A DNA stretch of 64,000 nt from Lachnospiraceae bacterium (GTDB lineage Bacteria; Bacillota; Clostridia; Lachnospirales; Lachnospiraceae), in NCBI GenBank assembly GCA_011959105.1, contig BLLU01000149.1, positions 1 to 64,000 of the forward strand. Reading direction: 5' to 3'. The notes below the pieces were generated by a model. The model saw only the letters and a program-made list of their open reading frames with translations. It was not told where the DNA came from and searched no databases. Positions 1 to 9,086 of this stretch are shown here, piece after piece; the stretch's first letter is position 1; each line of letters begins with the position of its first letter. Made by a program: the position numbers and the translations under genes.

Positions 1-9
1 TTTATTTGC

Positions 10-27
10 GGCGACTGTGCAGTCGCC
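10..27. repeat. Perfect inverted repeat at window edge
   Basis: GGCGACTG and CAGTCGCC form an 8-bp perfect inverted repeat separated by two bases. It lies directly downstream of the stop codon of the YD-repeat gene, which breaks off in the middle of a repeat. It could be a terminator stem (no T-run is visible in the bases available) or the subterminal hairpin of a mobile element inserted into the gene. The window ends here, so the choice cannot be made. Confidence 0.5.
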
Positions 28-34
28 ACTCCAT

Positions 35-3000
35 TTAAAATGCCGTCCAACAATCATAGGTGTAAGCATACCGGCTTACCACCCAGCCGCAGTCGTCACA
101 GATATTGGATAACTCCGTGATCTGGTCCGCCTCGTTGTAGGTATTGTAGGTACTGATGCCGTTAGGACGGTGGATTTCGGTGACACGGTTGATGGCGTCG
201 TACACATAGGTGGTCACCAGGCCCTCCCGGTCTGTCACTTTGATCAGGTTGTCGTTCAGGTCATACTCGTAGCTTACTTTTGTCCCGTCCGGATAGGTGA
301 TGGCGGTAAGGTTGTCCGCGCCGTCATAGGTGTAAGTCACCCTATCGCCCTGGGCTTTTTCATAGGAAAAACTGCCCTCTTCTTCTCCCGGCGCACGGTA
401 GGTGGTCACGGAGGTAATTCGTCCCAGGCTGTCGTAGGTGTACCGGGTGTCTCCCGTGCTGTCATACAGGGCCACCCTCTCCCCCAGGGCGTCATAAGCG
501 TAGGCTACCGGGGCGCCGCTTTCCTCTCCCTGGGCGTCCGTATAAGCCATTTCCACCAGGGAGTCCAGCTTGTCATAGTCGTAGGTGATGGTATTGCCGC
601 CATTGGAAGTATAGGAAGTCAGCCTTCCCGCTATGTCGTAGGTCATGCGCTCTGTCCTGCCCTGGGTGTCCGTCACGCTGGTCAGGTTGCCCATGAGGTC
701 GTAGGTATATCGGGTTCCCCGTCCCAGGAAATCGGTGACGGCGGTCAGGTTGCCCATCACATCATAGGTATAAAAGGCCGTGCTGCCCTGGGCATCCGTC
801 ACGCTGGTGAGCCTGTCCATCAGATCGTAGACGTAGGTGGTGGTGAGGCCGCCGGTGTCCGTGCGGGAAAGCACATTTCCATGGGCGTCATAGGTATAAT
901 TCTCCGCCAATCCCCGTTTATCCGTGTAAGAGACCAGCCGGTTGGCCTTATCGTAAACATAGCCGGTGGTCTGTCCCAGCGGGTCTACGGTGCCGGTCAG
1001 TCTGTCATCCTTGTCATAGGTGTAAGCATAGGTGTATCCCATGGGGTCGGTGACGGAACTTCTGTTGTAGTTCCTGTCATAGCCGTATTGGGTGGTGCGC
1101 TCTCCGGGGGTGGTGATCCGCTCAATGTTGCCCACCATGTCGTATACTACGGCGGCGGCTTTCTGCTCCGGATCGGTGACCGTGACCATCCGGTCCACTT
1201 TATCGTAGGCATAGGTGAAAGTATTTCCCAGGGCGTTGGTCATGGCGGTGCGGTTACTCCTCACATCATAGCTGTAGGAGGTGACGCCGCCCTGGGGATC
1301 GGTGACAGAGAGCAGGTTGTGCAGCACATCATAGGAATACTGCGTGATTCTGCCCAGATTGTCCTCCTCCCGGATGATATCGTCTCCGGCATTGTAGGTA
1401 AAGGTGGTCTCGTATCCCAGCGGGGTGGTGATCCCTGTCAGCCTGTGGGCCGCGTCATAGGCATAGCTGTAGACACCGCCGCCGGGCAGGGTTTTCCTTT
1501 CCACCTGGCCGTTTGCGTTCACCTGGTACTGCGTCACGCTGCCCTGGGCATCCGTGACCTCTGTTACCACGTCATGGCGGTCATAGGTATAGTTCTCCTG
1601 GGCTCCCAGGGGAGAGATCTGTTTCACCATCCGGTACAGGGAGTCATATTCATACTGCCAGGTCTCCCCCATGCCATTTGTCACGGTGAGGATATTTCCC
1701 ACGGCGTCGTAGCCGTACCGCTCAGTGATCCCCTCCGGGGTAGTGATGGCGGTCAGGTTATTCCTGCTGTCATAGGTGTACCGTGTCTGTCCGCCGTTTC
1801 CGTCGGTATATGCTGTCAGGCGGCTCAGAGCATCGTAGCTGTACGCCGTCCGTACTCCGTTTCCGTCTGTCCGCGCCGTCAGGTTGCCATCGCCGTCATA
1901 GGCAAATGTGGTAGCGGCTCCCTCCGGATCTATTTTCTGGGTAAGGCGGTTTAAGGCGTCATAAGCATAGGCATAAAGCGCCTCTCCGGGCAAAGTCTGT
2001 CCGGTCAAGTTGCCCGCCGCGTCATAGGTGTAGGCGGTCACATTTCCCGCAGGATCGGTGACGGAGACCAGCCTGTCCAGAACGTCATAGGCGTAAAGGG
2101 TCTCGGCTCCGTCCACATCGGTGATGGAGATCACACGTCCGAACCCGTCATATTTGTAGAAAGCGCTGCGCCCCAGCACATCCGTCTGCTTTATCAGATT
2201 TCCCGCTGCGTCATAGGCGTAGGTCATCCGGTTTCCGGCGGTGTCGGCGGCCTCCACTACCCTGCCCATGGAGTCATAGTTCAGCGTGGTCTGTATGCCG
2301 TATCGGTCTGTATAGGTAGCCACTTCCCCTGTGGCCAGGTAGGTATAGCTGTCTTTTTCCCCGTTGGGGTAGGTGTCCGTCAGCAGGTTGCCCTCCGCAT
2401 CCACCTGGTAACTGTGGACATTTCCCAGAGCGTCCACAGCCTCTAAAAGATTGCTGTTCCCATCGTAGGCATAGGCCATAAAGCTGCCCGCCGTATCCGC
2501 TATACAGGTGATCCGGCTGATCTTATCGTAAGTGTAGGTACTGCTGTTCCCGGAGGCGTCCCGGGCCTCCGTCATCTGTCCGATGGCGTCATAGGTGAAA
2601 GCGGTCTCTCTGCCCTCGGGTGTAACCATGGAAAGTACCCGATCCTCCCGGTCATAGGTATAGGCGCTGTTTCCGCCCAGGGCGTCTGTCACGGACACCA
2701 GACGGCTCAGAGCGTCATAGCCATAATCCGTGGTATTTCCCAGTTCATCCGTCACGGACAGCAGGTTGCCCAGAGCGTCATAGGTATACAGCACTGTGCC
2801 GCCCATGGGGTCTGTGGATTTTACCAGACGGTTTAACTTGTCGTATGCGTAGGTATATACCCGGCTCTCGTCATCCCAGAGCCGGAGCAGGTTGCCGTTT
2901 TGGTCATAGGCAAGTCTGGTGGCGGTGCCAAGCGGGTCTGTCACCCCGGTCACTCGTCCCAGAAGGTCATAGGTATAGGACACTGCACTGCCATCCGGGT

Positions 3001-6000
3001 AGGTGATCTTTGTGGTTCTGCCGCACACATCGTTTTCGTAAGCGGTCACATGGCCCCGCTCGTCCGTCTCTGTCAGGAGACCTCCTGTCACGGCATCATA
3101 GGCGGAAAGGCTGGTATGACCAAGCCGGTCGGTCTCGCTGGCCACCCGGTCTCCACGGTCATAGGTATAGGCAGTCTCACCGCCCTCCGGTCCGGTCACT
3201 TTCTGCCGGCGGTTCATGGCGTCGTAGGTGTAGGAGGTCACATAGCCCTCCGCATTGGTCTCCGTCAGTCGATTGCCGTTGGCGTCATAGGTATAGCTGA
3301 GGGTATTTCCCAATGGATCTGTACCCTGCAGCATCCGGTTCATCTTGTCATAGGTAAAGACGCTCTTCTGTCCCTCTCTGTCCGTGATGGCCGTCACAGC
3401 TCCCGCCGGGTCAAAGGTATAGGCGGTGGTGTTTCCGGCCGCGTCCGTCTCGCCCACGCACCAGCCTTTTGCGTTGTAGGTCCGGATGGTTACCCCGCCC
3501 AGAGGATTGGCGGTGCGGGTCAGGCGGTTCATGGCGTCATAGGCAAAGTTCCATACGCCGCCCTCGGGGTCTGTCATGGATGTGACGCAGGCGCCGTCAT
3601 AGGTATAGGAGGTCACGGCTCCTCTGGGATCTATTTCCTCGGTCAGACGGTTCTGTCCGTCATAGGCATAGCGGGTCACGCCGCCCTCCGGGTCCGTAAC
3701 GGAGGACAGGCGGTGTTTTTCATCGTATGTATAGGAAGTCACGCCGCCGTCATACTCCGTCACAGAGGCGATCTGCCCGTCTCCAGTGTAGGCGTAGCGT
3801 CTCTCAGCGCCGTCCTGCTTGGTCTGGGTCAGCAGGTTTCCGTTGCCGTCATAGGTATAGGCGGTGGTTATCCCCTGCCTGTCCGTCACGGAGGACAGAT
3901 ACCCCTCCCCATTGTAAGCGCGGCCTTCCGATGTGCCGTCGGGATAGGCGATCTGGGTGGTACGGAATTGATGGTCGTAGGTATAGACGGTGGTATTTCC
4001 GTTGGCGTCCACGGCGGTGGTGCAGCCCTCGCCGTAGGAGAGGGTTATAACTGCGCCCTCCGCGTCGGTCTGCTCTGTGATACGACCCTCCCCGTCATAG
4101 ACATTTGACACCACGCAGTGTCCGTTCTCGTCCTGCCACGTCGTCATCCGGTGCTCTGCGTCATAGGTATAGCTGCGCCGGTCTCCCGCTGCGTCTGTCA
4201 CAGTGGTCAGGTTTCCCGCCCCGTCATAGGTATAGCCGATATGGTTGCCGTCCGGCAGACTGATTTGTGTGATCCGGTTTTTTTCATCCAGCGTCACGAG
4301 ATAGTTCTTTCCGGAGGGAGATGTGACAGCGCTCAGGCGGTAGTCCATGTCGTAGGACAGAATGGTTCTGTTGCCATAGATATCTTCCAGCCCTGTCAGC
4401 ATCCCATAGGCGTTGAACAGATGCTTTTGAAGGCTGCCCAAGTCTGTCAGGACAAAGCCGTCTCCCTCTTCTGCCAGCGCATAGTCGTAGCCGTCGGGAG
4501 CCGCATACCCCTCCGCCGTTTTTTGAAAGGCCACAATGCTGCCGGTGCCGGAAAGCCATAGAACCGTGCCGTCGGAAAGTTCTCCCAGCCGCTCATCAAA
4601 GGGCGTACTCCACCCATACCCCAGGCTGCCCGCATAACCGGCACCCTTGGAATTGTACTGTCTGGCAAAGGCAAAGCTGCCCCCGATATCCGCGATCTCC
4701 GCATCTGTCTGCTCCATGTAAAAGTTACCGGTGTTCAGGTTCACCGGCTCAAAGCCAAAGACGCAGTTTTCCGCCCGGCCCAGGAGCAGTCCGTCCAGCA
4801 CGGCTCTCCAGTAGTCGGACAGTTCTCCCGCCTCATAGGATGTTGTATTCTGAGGGTTGCGGATAAAGAGCCGGTTCCCCTCCACAGTCAGGGCGTCCTG
4901 CATCTGCATATCCGCCATGATGGTATTCACATCCACCCCGTAGTGCAGGGCAATGCGGGGGATCAGATCAAATGCGCCCTCCTCATAAATCAAGAACGTA
5001 TCGCTGGTCACCGTGGCTCCCACGCCCATCACGCCCTCTGAGCCGGGGAGCAGCGGATCAGTCACCAGGCCCTCGGCATAGGCGGTAATGTAGTAGATCT
5101 GGCCCGGTGTCAGGTTCGAGAATACCTCGCTCTGCCAGTTGGATAAGCGTCTGTTATAGGCAACAGCCGTGGGGAAAGCCCCTGCATAGAGTCCGGAGTC
5201 GGGATAGATCAGGCTGGTCTGGGCCTCCACTTCTCCGGTGCTGCCGTTGATAAGCTGATAGTGTACGACACTTCCGGCTTTGGCCTGGCCGTGGGCCACA
5301 ACCCCCAGTGTGTTGGTGGATTTATCCCCTTTTCTCTCCACCACAGGGTAAATCTCGATGGTGGTATCATCCAGACTCAGGGAATCCAGATCTGTCAGTT
5401 CCCCAGTCCAGGACAGGATCAGTTTGGGGGCGTACTTGGCGGACGCGCCGTTATACAGCACCTCGCACTGCATCTTGACCCCTGCCGCCGCCTGCTCCTT
5501 ATTGGGCGCCTCCACCTGGGCTTTCATAACAAAGCCGTGGTTTTCTTCCGTGCCGTTGATCCAGGCACTGACTTCCTCTGTTACATCATAGGAGACAGCC
5601 TCCCCTCTGACGGCGCTGGCATACTGGGCATCCAGAAAACGGTGGGTATAGTTCACCTGGTTGTTCCAGGTAAGGCTCCTCACCTCCCAGGGTTCTTCCA
5701 CGCCGTAAATGCCGAATTCGCTCTTGCCCTTGCTCCATCTTGTCTTTTGTGTTACCTGGAACGTGGCCGACACGATTTCCGCCTCGGACAACAGGGAATT
5801 GAAGTCATAGTCTATGGCAAAATAGGTTCTGCAGTTAAGGTGGCGGCTGCCAAATCCCGCATAGGTGCCGGAGGTTACACCGTCGTCATAGCCCACAAAG
5901 GGGTACTGATTGTCACCGATTATGGTATTGGGGCTGCCCTCCTCCGCACAGGTCATGCGGATGGCGCTGCCAGTCACCTGGATGGCCGTGGGGTCTATGC

Positions 6001-7087
6001 GCACGGGATATACTCTCTCCGGTGCGGAAAGCCACTCTTTATCTGCCGTCACTGTCACCAGCAGCAGATCCCCCTGTTCCTCCATGGACATGCTGACGCC
6101 AAAACTGATCTCCTCAGCGCTGTCCGTCATCTCCGGAGCCTCCACCACAAAGACGGCCTCCGCCTCCGGATCTGTCCCCGGCTCATACAGGTATAGGGTA
6201 TTGCCCCGGATTTCTCCCGCCAGGCCGCAGGGATCGATCAGATAGGAAAAGCTGTTTCTCTCTCCCCTCTCCAGCAGGATGATATCTTCTTTTACGCTGT
6301 TTCCCAGCACGGTGTACTGATAGTCCACGCCAGGGAACACTTCGCTGTAGCGGACGGCGTTGTCTTTTGCCAGCCCGCCTGTAAAATCGCCCTCCGCCGG
6401 GTACAGGGTGATCACGGCCTCCTCGTTGGCAATGGTGATGCCCTTGCCTTCCTCCCTGTCAAGGTTTTCCGGCAGGACTACCGTATAATCATTGGCTCTG
6501 TTTCTGTAGCTGGTCTCTTCCCCGCCAAACAGCCCAAAGACTGCGGTGGTATCCTTTTCCAATGTGTTGTCCACAGGCCGCAGACTGCCGTCATCGTCTA
6601 TGTAGGTGGCTCCGTCGTTGCCCACCACGGTCACATAGCGATTCCCGTCCACGTGGTAGGTGCGGCTGTATTGGTCGTAAGAGACCAGCGTACCATAGGA
6701 TTCCGGTATCTCCTCCTCATAGAAGGCCTCCGGCAGACGACCGGGTTTCAGTGCGTCTCCGCCGGAGACCGTTCCGGCATCTCCCCCGGAGACGGTTTCG
6801 GAAGTGTCTTCCGAACTATCCGGTTTGTCGTCAGAATCTGTAGTATTTCCTGTATTTTCTGCAGGCTTTTCTCCCTTTCCGGATGCTGTGTCATCCCCCA
6901 CATCACCATCAGAGACAGTCCCCGCCTTCTCTTTCGGTTCCGTCTGCAGTTCGATGCTCCCAGAGGCGCTCGGGGAAACGACCGCCTCTGCGGCATACAA
7001 TACCCTGTGATCCGACAGGAGCAGTACTGCCATCAGCAAGATGGCCAAGGTTCTTCTCAATCCGATGCTTAAGTGCCTGGTTTTCAT
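35..7087 (-). CDS. Giant secreted RHS/YD-repeat protein
   Basis: A secreted or surface YD-repeat (RHS) protein of 2350 residues. The start is ATG at 7087, preceded by GAGGGG and followed by a clear signal peptide (MKTRHLSIGLRR, then a hydrophobic stretch ending in LYA-A); the ORF-track start upstream lacks a ribosome site. A Ser/Thr/Gly/Asp-rich linker with GTVSGGDA repeats follows, then a DNRLRE-type domain (about 375-565), a DUF6531-type region (NLNTGNFYMEQ, about 780-900) and dozens of about 20-residue YTYD repeats to the C-terminus. Related proteins wrap repeats into a shell and normally end in an RHS core plus variable tip; neither is present. The protein stops seven residues after a YTYD motif (CWTAF), suggesting truncation. 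No toxin or immunity gene is visible. The large antisense ORFs are shadows of the repeats. Confidence 0.9.
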   Translation of the reverse strand: MKTRHLSIGLRRTLAILLMAVLLLSDHRVLYAAEAVVSPSASGSIELQTEPKEKAGTVSDGDVGDDTASGKGEKPAENTGNTTDSDDKPDSSEDTSETVSGGDAGTVSGGDALKPGRLPEAFYEEEIPESYGTLVSYDQYSRTYHVDGNRYVTVVGNDGATYIDDDGSLRPVDNTLEKDTTAVFGLFGGEETSYRNRANDYTVVLPENLDREEGKGITIANEEAVITLYPAEGDFTGGLAKDNAVRYSEVFPGVDYQYTVLGNSVKEDIILLERGERNSFSYLIDPCGLAGEIRGNTLYLYEPGTDPEAEAVFVVEAPEMTDSAEEISFGVSMSMEEQGDLLLVTVTADKEWLSAPERVYPVRIDPTAIQVTGSAIRMTCAEEGSPNTIIGDNQYPFVGYDDGVTSGTYAGFGSRHLNCRTYFAIDYDFNSLLSEAEIVSATFQVTQKTRWSKGKSEFGIYGVEEPWEVRSLTWNNQVNYTHRFLDAQYASAVRGEAVSYDVTEEVSAWINGTEENHGFVMKAQVEAPNKEQAAAGVKMQCEVLYNGASAKYAPKLILSWTGELTDLDSLSLDDTTIEIYPVVERKGDKSTNTLGVVAHGQAKAGSVVHYQLINGSTGEVEAQTSLIYPDSGLYAGAFPTAVAYNRRLSNWQSEVFSNLTPGQIYYITAYAEGLVTDPLLPGSEGVMGVGATVTSDTFLIYEEGAFDLIPRIALHYGVDVNTIMADMQMQDALTVEGNRLFIRNPQNTTSYEAGELSDYWRAVLDGLLLGRAENCVFGFEPVNLNTGNFYMEQTDAEIADIGGSFAFARQYNSKGAGYAGSLGYGWSTPFDERLGELSDGTVLWLSGTGSIVAFQKTAEGYAAPDGYDYALAEEGDGFVLTDLGSLQKHLFNAYGMLTGLEDIYGNRTILSYDMDYRLSAVTSPSGKNYLVTLDEKNRITQISLPDGNHIGYTYDGAGNLTTVTDAAGDRRSYTYDAEHRMTTWQDENGHCVVSNVYDGEGRITEQTDAEGAVITLSYGEGCTTAVDANGNTTVYTYDHQFRTTQIAYPDGTSEGRAYNGEGYLSSVTDRQGITTAYTYDGNGNLLTQTKQDGAERRYAYTGDGQIASVTEYDGGVTSYTYDEKHRLSSVTDPEGGVTRYAYDGQNRLTEEIDPRGAVTSYTYDGACVTSMTDPEGGVWNFAYDAMNRLTRTANPLGGVTIRTYNAKGWCVGETDAAGNTTAYTFDPAGAVTAITDREGQKSVFTYDKMNRMLQGTDPLGNTLSYTYDANGNRLTETNAEGYVTSYTYDAMNRRQKVTGPEGGETAYTYDRGDRVASETDRLGHTSLSAYDAVTGGLLTETDERGHVTAYENDVCGRTTKITYPDGSAVSYTYDLLGRVTGVTDPLGTATRLAYDQNGNLLRLWDDESRVYTYAYDKLNRLVKSTDPMGGTVLYTYDALGNLLSVTDELGNTTDYGYDALSRLVSVTDALGGNSAYTYDREDRVLSMVTPEGRETAFTYDAIGQMTEARDASGNSSTYTYDKISRITCIADTAGSFMAYAYDGNSNLLEAVDALGNVHSYQVDAEGNLLTDTYPNGEKDSYTYLATGEVATYTDRYGIQTTLNYDSMGRVVEAADTAGNRMTYAYDAAGNLIKQTDVLGRSAFYKYDGFGRVISITDVDGAETLYAYDVLDRLVSVTDPAGNVTAYTYDAAGNLTGQTLPGEALYAYAYDALNRLTQKIDPEGAATTFAYDGDGNLTARTDGNGVRTAYSYDALSRLTAYTDGNGGQTRYTYDSRNNLTAITTPEGITERYGYDAVGNILTVTNGMGETWQYEYDSLYRMVKQISPLGAQENYTYDRHDVVTEVTDAQGSVTQYQVNANGQVERKTLPGGGVYSYAYDAAHRLTGITTPLGYETTFTYNAGDDIIREEDNLGRITQYSYDVLHNLLSVTDPQGGVTSYSYDVRSNRTAMTNALGNTFTYAYDKVDRMVTVTDPEQKAAAVVYDMVGNIERITTPGERTTQYGYDRNYNRSSVTDPMGYTYAYTYDKDDRLTGTVDPLGQTTGYVYDKANRLVSYTDKRGLAENYTYDAHGNVLSRTDTGGLTTTYVYDLMDRLTSVTDAQGSTAFYTYDVMGNLTAVTDFLGRGTRYTYDLMGNLTSVTDTQGRTERMTYDIAGRLTSYTSNGGNTITYDYDKLDSLVEMAYTDAQGEESGAPVAYAYDALGERVALYDSTGDTRYTYDSLGRITSVTTYRAPGEEEGSFSYEKAQGDRVTYTYDGADNLTAITYPDGTKVSYEYDLNDNLIKVTDREGLVTTYVYDAINRVTEIHRPNGISTYNTYNEADQITELSNICDDCGWVVSRYAYTYDCWTAF

Positions 7088-7120
7088 TTGAATATCCCCT
7101 CTCAATATGTAATATAAATT

Positions 7121-7149
7121 ATTATAATTTATATTATCAATCGGGTCAA
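7121..7149 (-). promoter_or_regulatory. Sigma-A-type promoter of the YD-repeat gene
   Basis: On the minus strand TTGACC and TATAAT are separated by exactly 17 bases. The -10 lies about 34 bp upstream of the start codon at 7087, in a very AT-rich stretch. This is a near-consensus vegetative promoter, so the gene is probably transcribed alone. Confidence 0.75.
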
Positions 7150-7336
7150 TCCATTTATTATGTTGTTTGTGCAAAAAAATGCCGTCTGATTTTTGTTTTG
7201 CTATAATGTGCCTGTATGACACCCTTTATTACCCACACAGCAGAACTTGTCTGCAAGCGCTTTCATTCCTTTCACTTCGATACCTTTATTTGATTGCTGC
7301 CGTTTTAATATGTAAAATCCATAAACAGCCATGCTT

Positions 7337-8011
7337 CTATATACCGAATACATTCACCCACACTGTAATCAGAAAGTTATACAATCCATGGCCGATAATC
7401 AGGGACAAGGTGGTACAGTTTTTTACCTTGCTCCTGACCAGACAAAAAAATATACCCATCAAGGTGGTAATGCCGATCTGTACCATCGAACCGCTGAAGA
7501 TATGAAACAGCCCGAAAGCCAGGGAAGATACCAGAACCGCCACACCGGAAGAACCGCTGAGAACATGAACTTTCCGGTACAGGAAGCCGCGGAAGATAAA
7601 CTCTTCCGTAAGTGCCACCGCCCCCACACAATAGACGATTTCATAAAGATACTGCCATAAAAATTGGTAATGTTTTCCGTTGTCGCTCCACTCCCCATGC
7701 CCTGTTAGGAAAAGCGGCAGTGTAAGCACCAGGGACATGGCTGCGCCGATTGCGATTCCCACCAGAATCTGGCCTCCTATCTTCTCCCGGGAAAACAGGT
7801 AATCGGTCCAAGTGTCTCCGGCGATCAGCATAACCACCAGGGGACCTATGGCCATGCACAGATACATGTTAATGGAAAGCACCAGCCTTGCCTGCAAAGG
7901 CAGACTCATCAGGACATATCTGTTAAAGCAGACCAGCCCCCACAGTGCCAGCATACACCACCCGATTCCCATGACTATTTGAACAGGTAAATTTTTCTTA
8001 TCTTTATACAT
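7337..8011 (-). CDS. CPBP-family intramembrane metalloprotease
   Basis: A 224-residue integral membrane protein of the CPBP (Abi/CAAX protease-like) family. The diagnostic motifs are all present: EEFIFRG (about 134), FGLFHI (about 165) and a last conserved His in GHGLYN near the C-terminus. About six membrane segments are visible. The start chosen is ATG at 8011, preceded by GGAGGG and only 13 bp after the stop of the HTH gene; the longer ORF-track start lies inside that gene. The two genes probably form one transcript. CPBP proteins process prenylated proteins or peptides or act in bacteriocin self-immunity; no bacteriocin gene is visible here, so the substrate is unknown. Confidence 0.85.
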   Translation of the reverse strand: MYKDKKNLPVQIVMGIGWCMLALWGLVCFNRYVLMSLPLQARLVLSINMYLCMAIGPLVVMLIAGDTWTDYLFSREKIGGQILVGIAIGAAMSLVLTLPLFLTGHGEWSDNGKHYQFLWQYLYEIVYCVGAVALTEEFIFRGFLYRKVHVLSGSSGVAVLVSSLAFGLFHIFSGSMVQIGITTLMGIFFCLVRSKVKNCTTLSLIIGHGLYNFLITVWVNVFGI

Positions 8012-8024
8012 AAACCCTCCCTCT

Positions 8025-8789
8025 TTACTCATACTTTCTGGCCGCCGCATACATGGGGCCAAACAGAACGATAAAAAACAGCGGCAGACAGACAAACACG
8101 AAAATACTGTTCACAATCGTCGGAGCCAGTAAACCGCAGAGAAAATACAGTGCTGGAAAAGCCATGGCAGAGATTGACATCCCCCGTATGGCCGCACGCT
8201 TGATGGGAAGCCAGTTCCGATTGTTAAAATGGATTCCCGGCATATTCATGCGAAAAATACCGTCACTGTACGCATCAATTTTGTATTCGTCATAGTATTC
8301 CGGCAGTTTATCTTTCATAAAGAAACAGAAATATCCCCCAAAGAAAATAAACAGCGATTCATAGGTAAGCAGATGCAGGCCGATATCCCCCCAGCTGTAT
8401 CCAAACACCCGCAGTCCCAGCAATTCCAGCACTGACACGATCAGGCTTATAATGAACAGCAATGCCTCCTGCCTGCGTCTCTTCTGCCGTTCCGCAGGAG
8501 ACTCCTCAGAGTAGGTGATTACCTTATGCATCAATTCCTCTACCCGTCCCGATTCTATGACGGCCTGTTCCAGACGCTGGCATTCCAGCAGTTCCGTAAC
8601 CGTAACTCCCAGAGCCTGGGACAGGGGGATCAGCACCGTGATATCCGGCATACTCAGCCCCCGCTCCCATTTGCTCACCGCCTTGTCGGATACAAATACT
8701 TTCAGCGACAGCTCCTTCTGGGTCATGCCCTGCTCCTTGCGAAGCTGCGACACAAAAGTGCCGAATCTTTCCTTGTCTATCTCATACAT
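8025..8789 (-). CDS. XRE-type HTH regulator with membrane domain
   Basis: A 254-residue protein with an N-terminal XRE helix-turn-helix (FVSQLRKEQGMTQKELSLKV, then SDKAVSKWERG, residues about 8-60), a charged linker, and four or so hydrophobic segments in the C-terminal half (FIISLIVSVLELLGL, the GGYFCFF stretch and two near the end). This HTH-membrane architecture is common in Firmicutes next to CPBP or ABC genes. It is therefore likely to regulate itself and the downstream CPBP protease in response to a membrane or envelope signal. AGGAGA precedes the ATG, and a good promoter lies upstream. Confidence 0.85.
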   Translation of the reverse strand: MYEIDKERFGTFVSQLRKEQGMTQKELSLKVFVSDKAVSKWERGLSMPDITVLIPLSQALGVTVTELLECQRLEQAVIESGRVEELMHKVITYSEESPAERQKRRRQEALLFIISLIVSVLELLGLRVFGYSWGDIGLHLLTYESLFIFFGGYFCFFMKDKLPEYYDEYKIDAYSDGIFRMNMPGIHFNNRNWLPIKRAAIRGMSISAMAFPALYFLCGLLAPTIVNSIFVFVCLPLFFIVLFGPMYAAARKYE

Positions 8790-8897
8790 ATGATACTATC
8801 TCCTTTCCCGCATGACTGCGGTATGGGCAAAGTCCCTGTAGCCTATGGGTCTGCCCGAGACAGCGCCGGCCGAACGCTTTGGTCTCTGTCAGAACTT

Positions 8898-8926
8898 ATT
8901 ATACATTTTATACCTGTTTACTGCAA
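8898..8926 (-). promoter_or_regulatory. Promoter of the HTH/CPBP pair
   Basis: TTGCAG and TATAAT on the minus strand with a 17-bp spacer, about 110 bp upstream of the HTH start codon. It drives the HTH gene and probably the CPBP gene. Confidence 0.65.
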
Positions 8927-8996
8927 CCGACCGATGGTAGAATGCCGGGGAAACGACGCTGCAATCCCCGTAAAACCGCCACTTTGGCAAAGCCTA

Positions 8997-9024
8997 TTGA
9001 CTTTAAACCCTTGCATGATATAAT
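8997..9024 (+). promoter_or_regulatory. Promoter of the AI-2E family gene
   Basis: TTGACT and TATAAT with a 16-bp spacer, ending about 60 bp before the ATG at 9087. The 297-bp gap between the divergent genes holds this promoter and the one for the HTH gene; nothing else is evident. Confidence 0.7.
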
Positions 9025-9086
9025 CGTACCAATAACATGGAAAAATTTTGCATAGATAAAAGTGTTTACCAGGGAAAGGAGCAAAT

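Noticed and set aside
170-1954. Plus-strand ORF of 594 aa, and the similar 402-aa ORF at 2900-4108
   Set aside because: Antisense shadows of the YD-repeat gene; the repeated TATGAC codons give long open frames on the opposite strand. No ribosome site or known family.
35-4450. YD-repeat DNA considered as a CRISPR-like or satellite array
   Set aside because: The periodicity is codon-based with degenerate units of about 60 bp and no constant repeat/unique spacer pattern; it is protein-coding.
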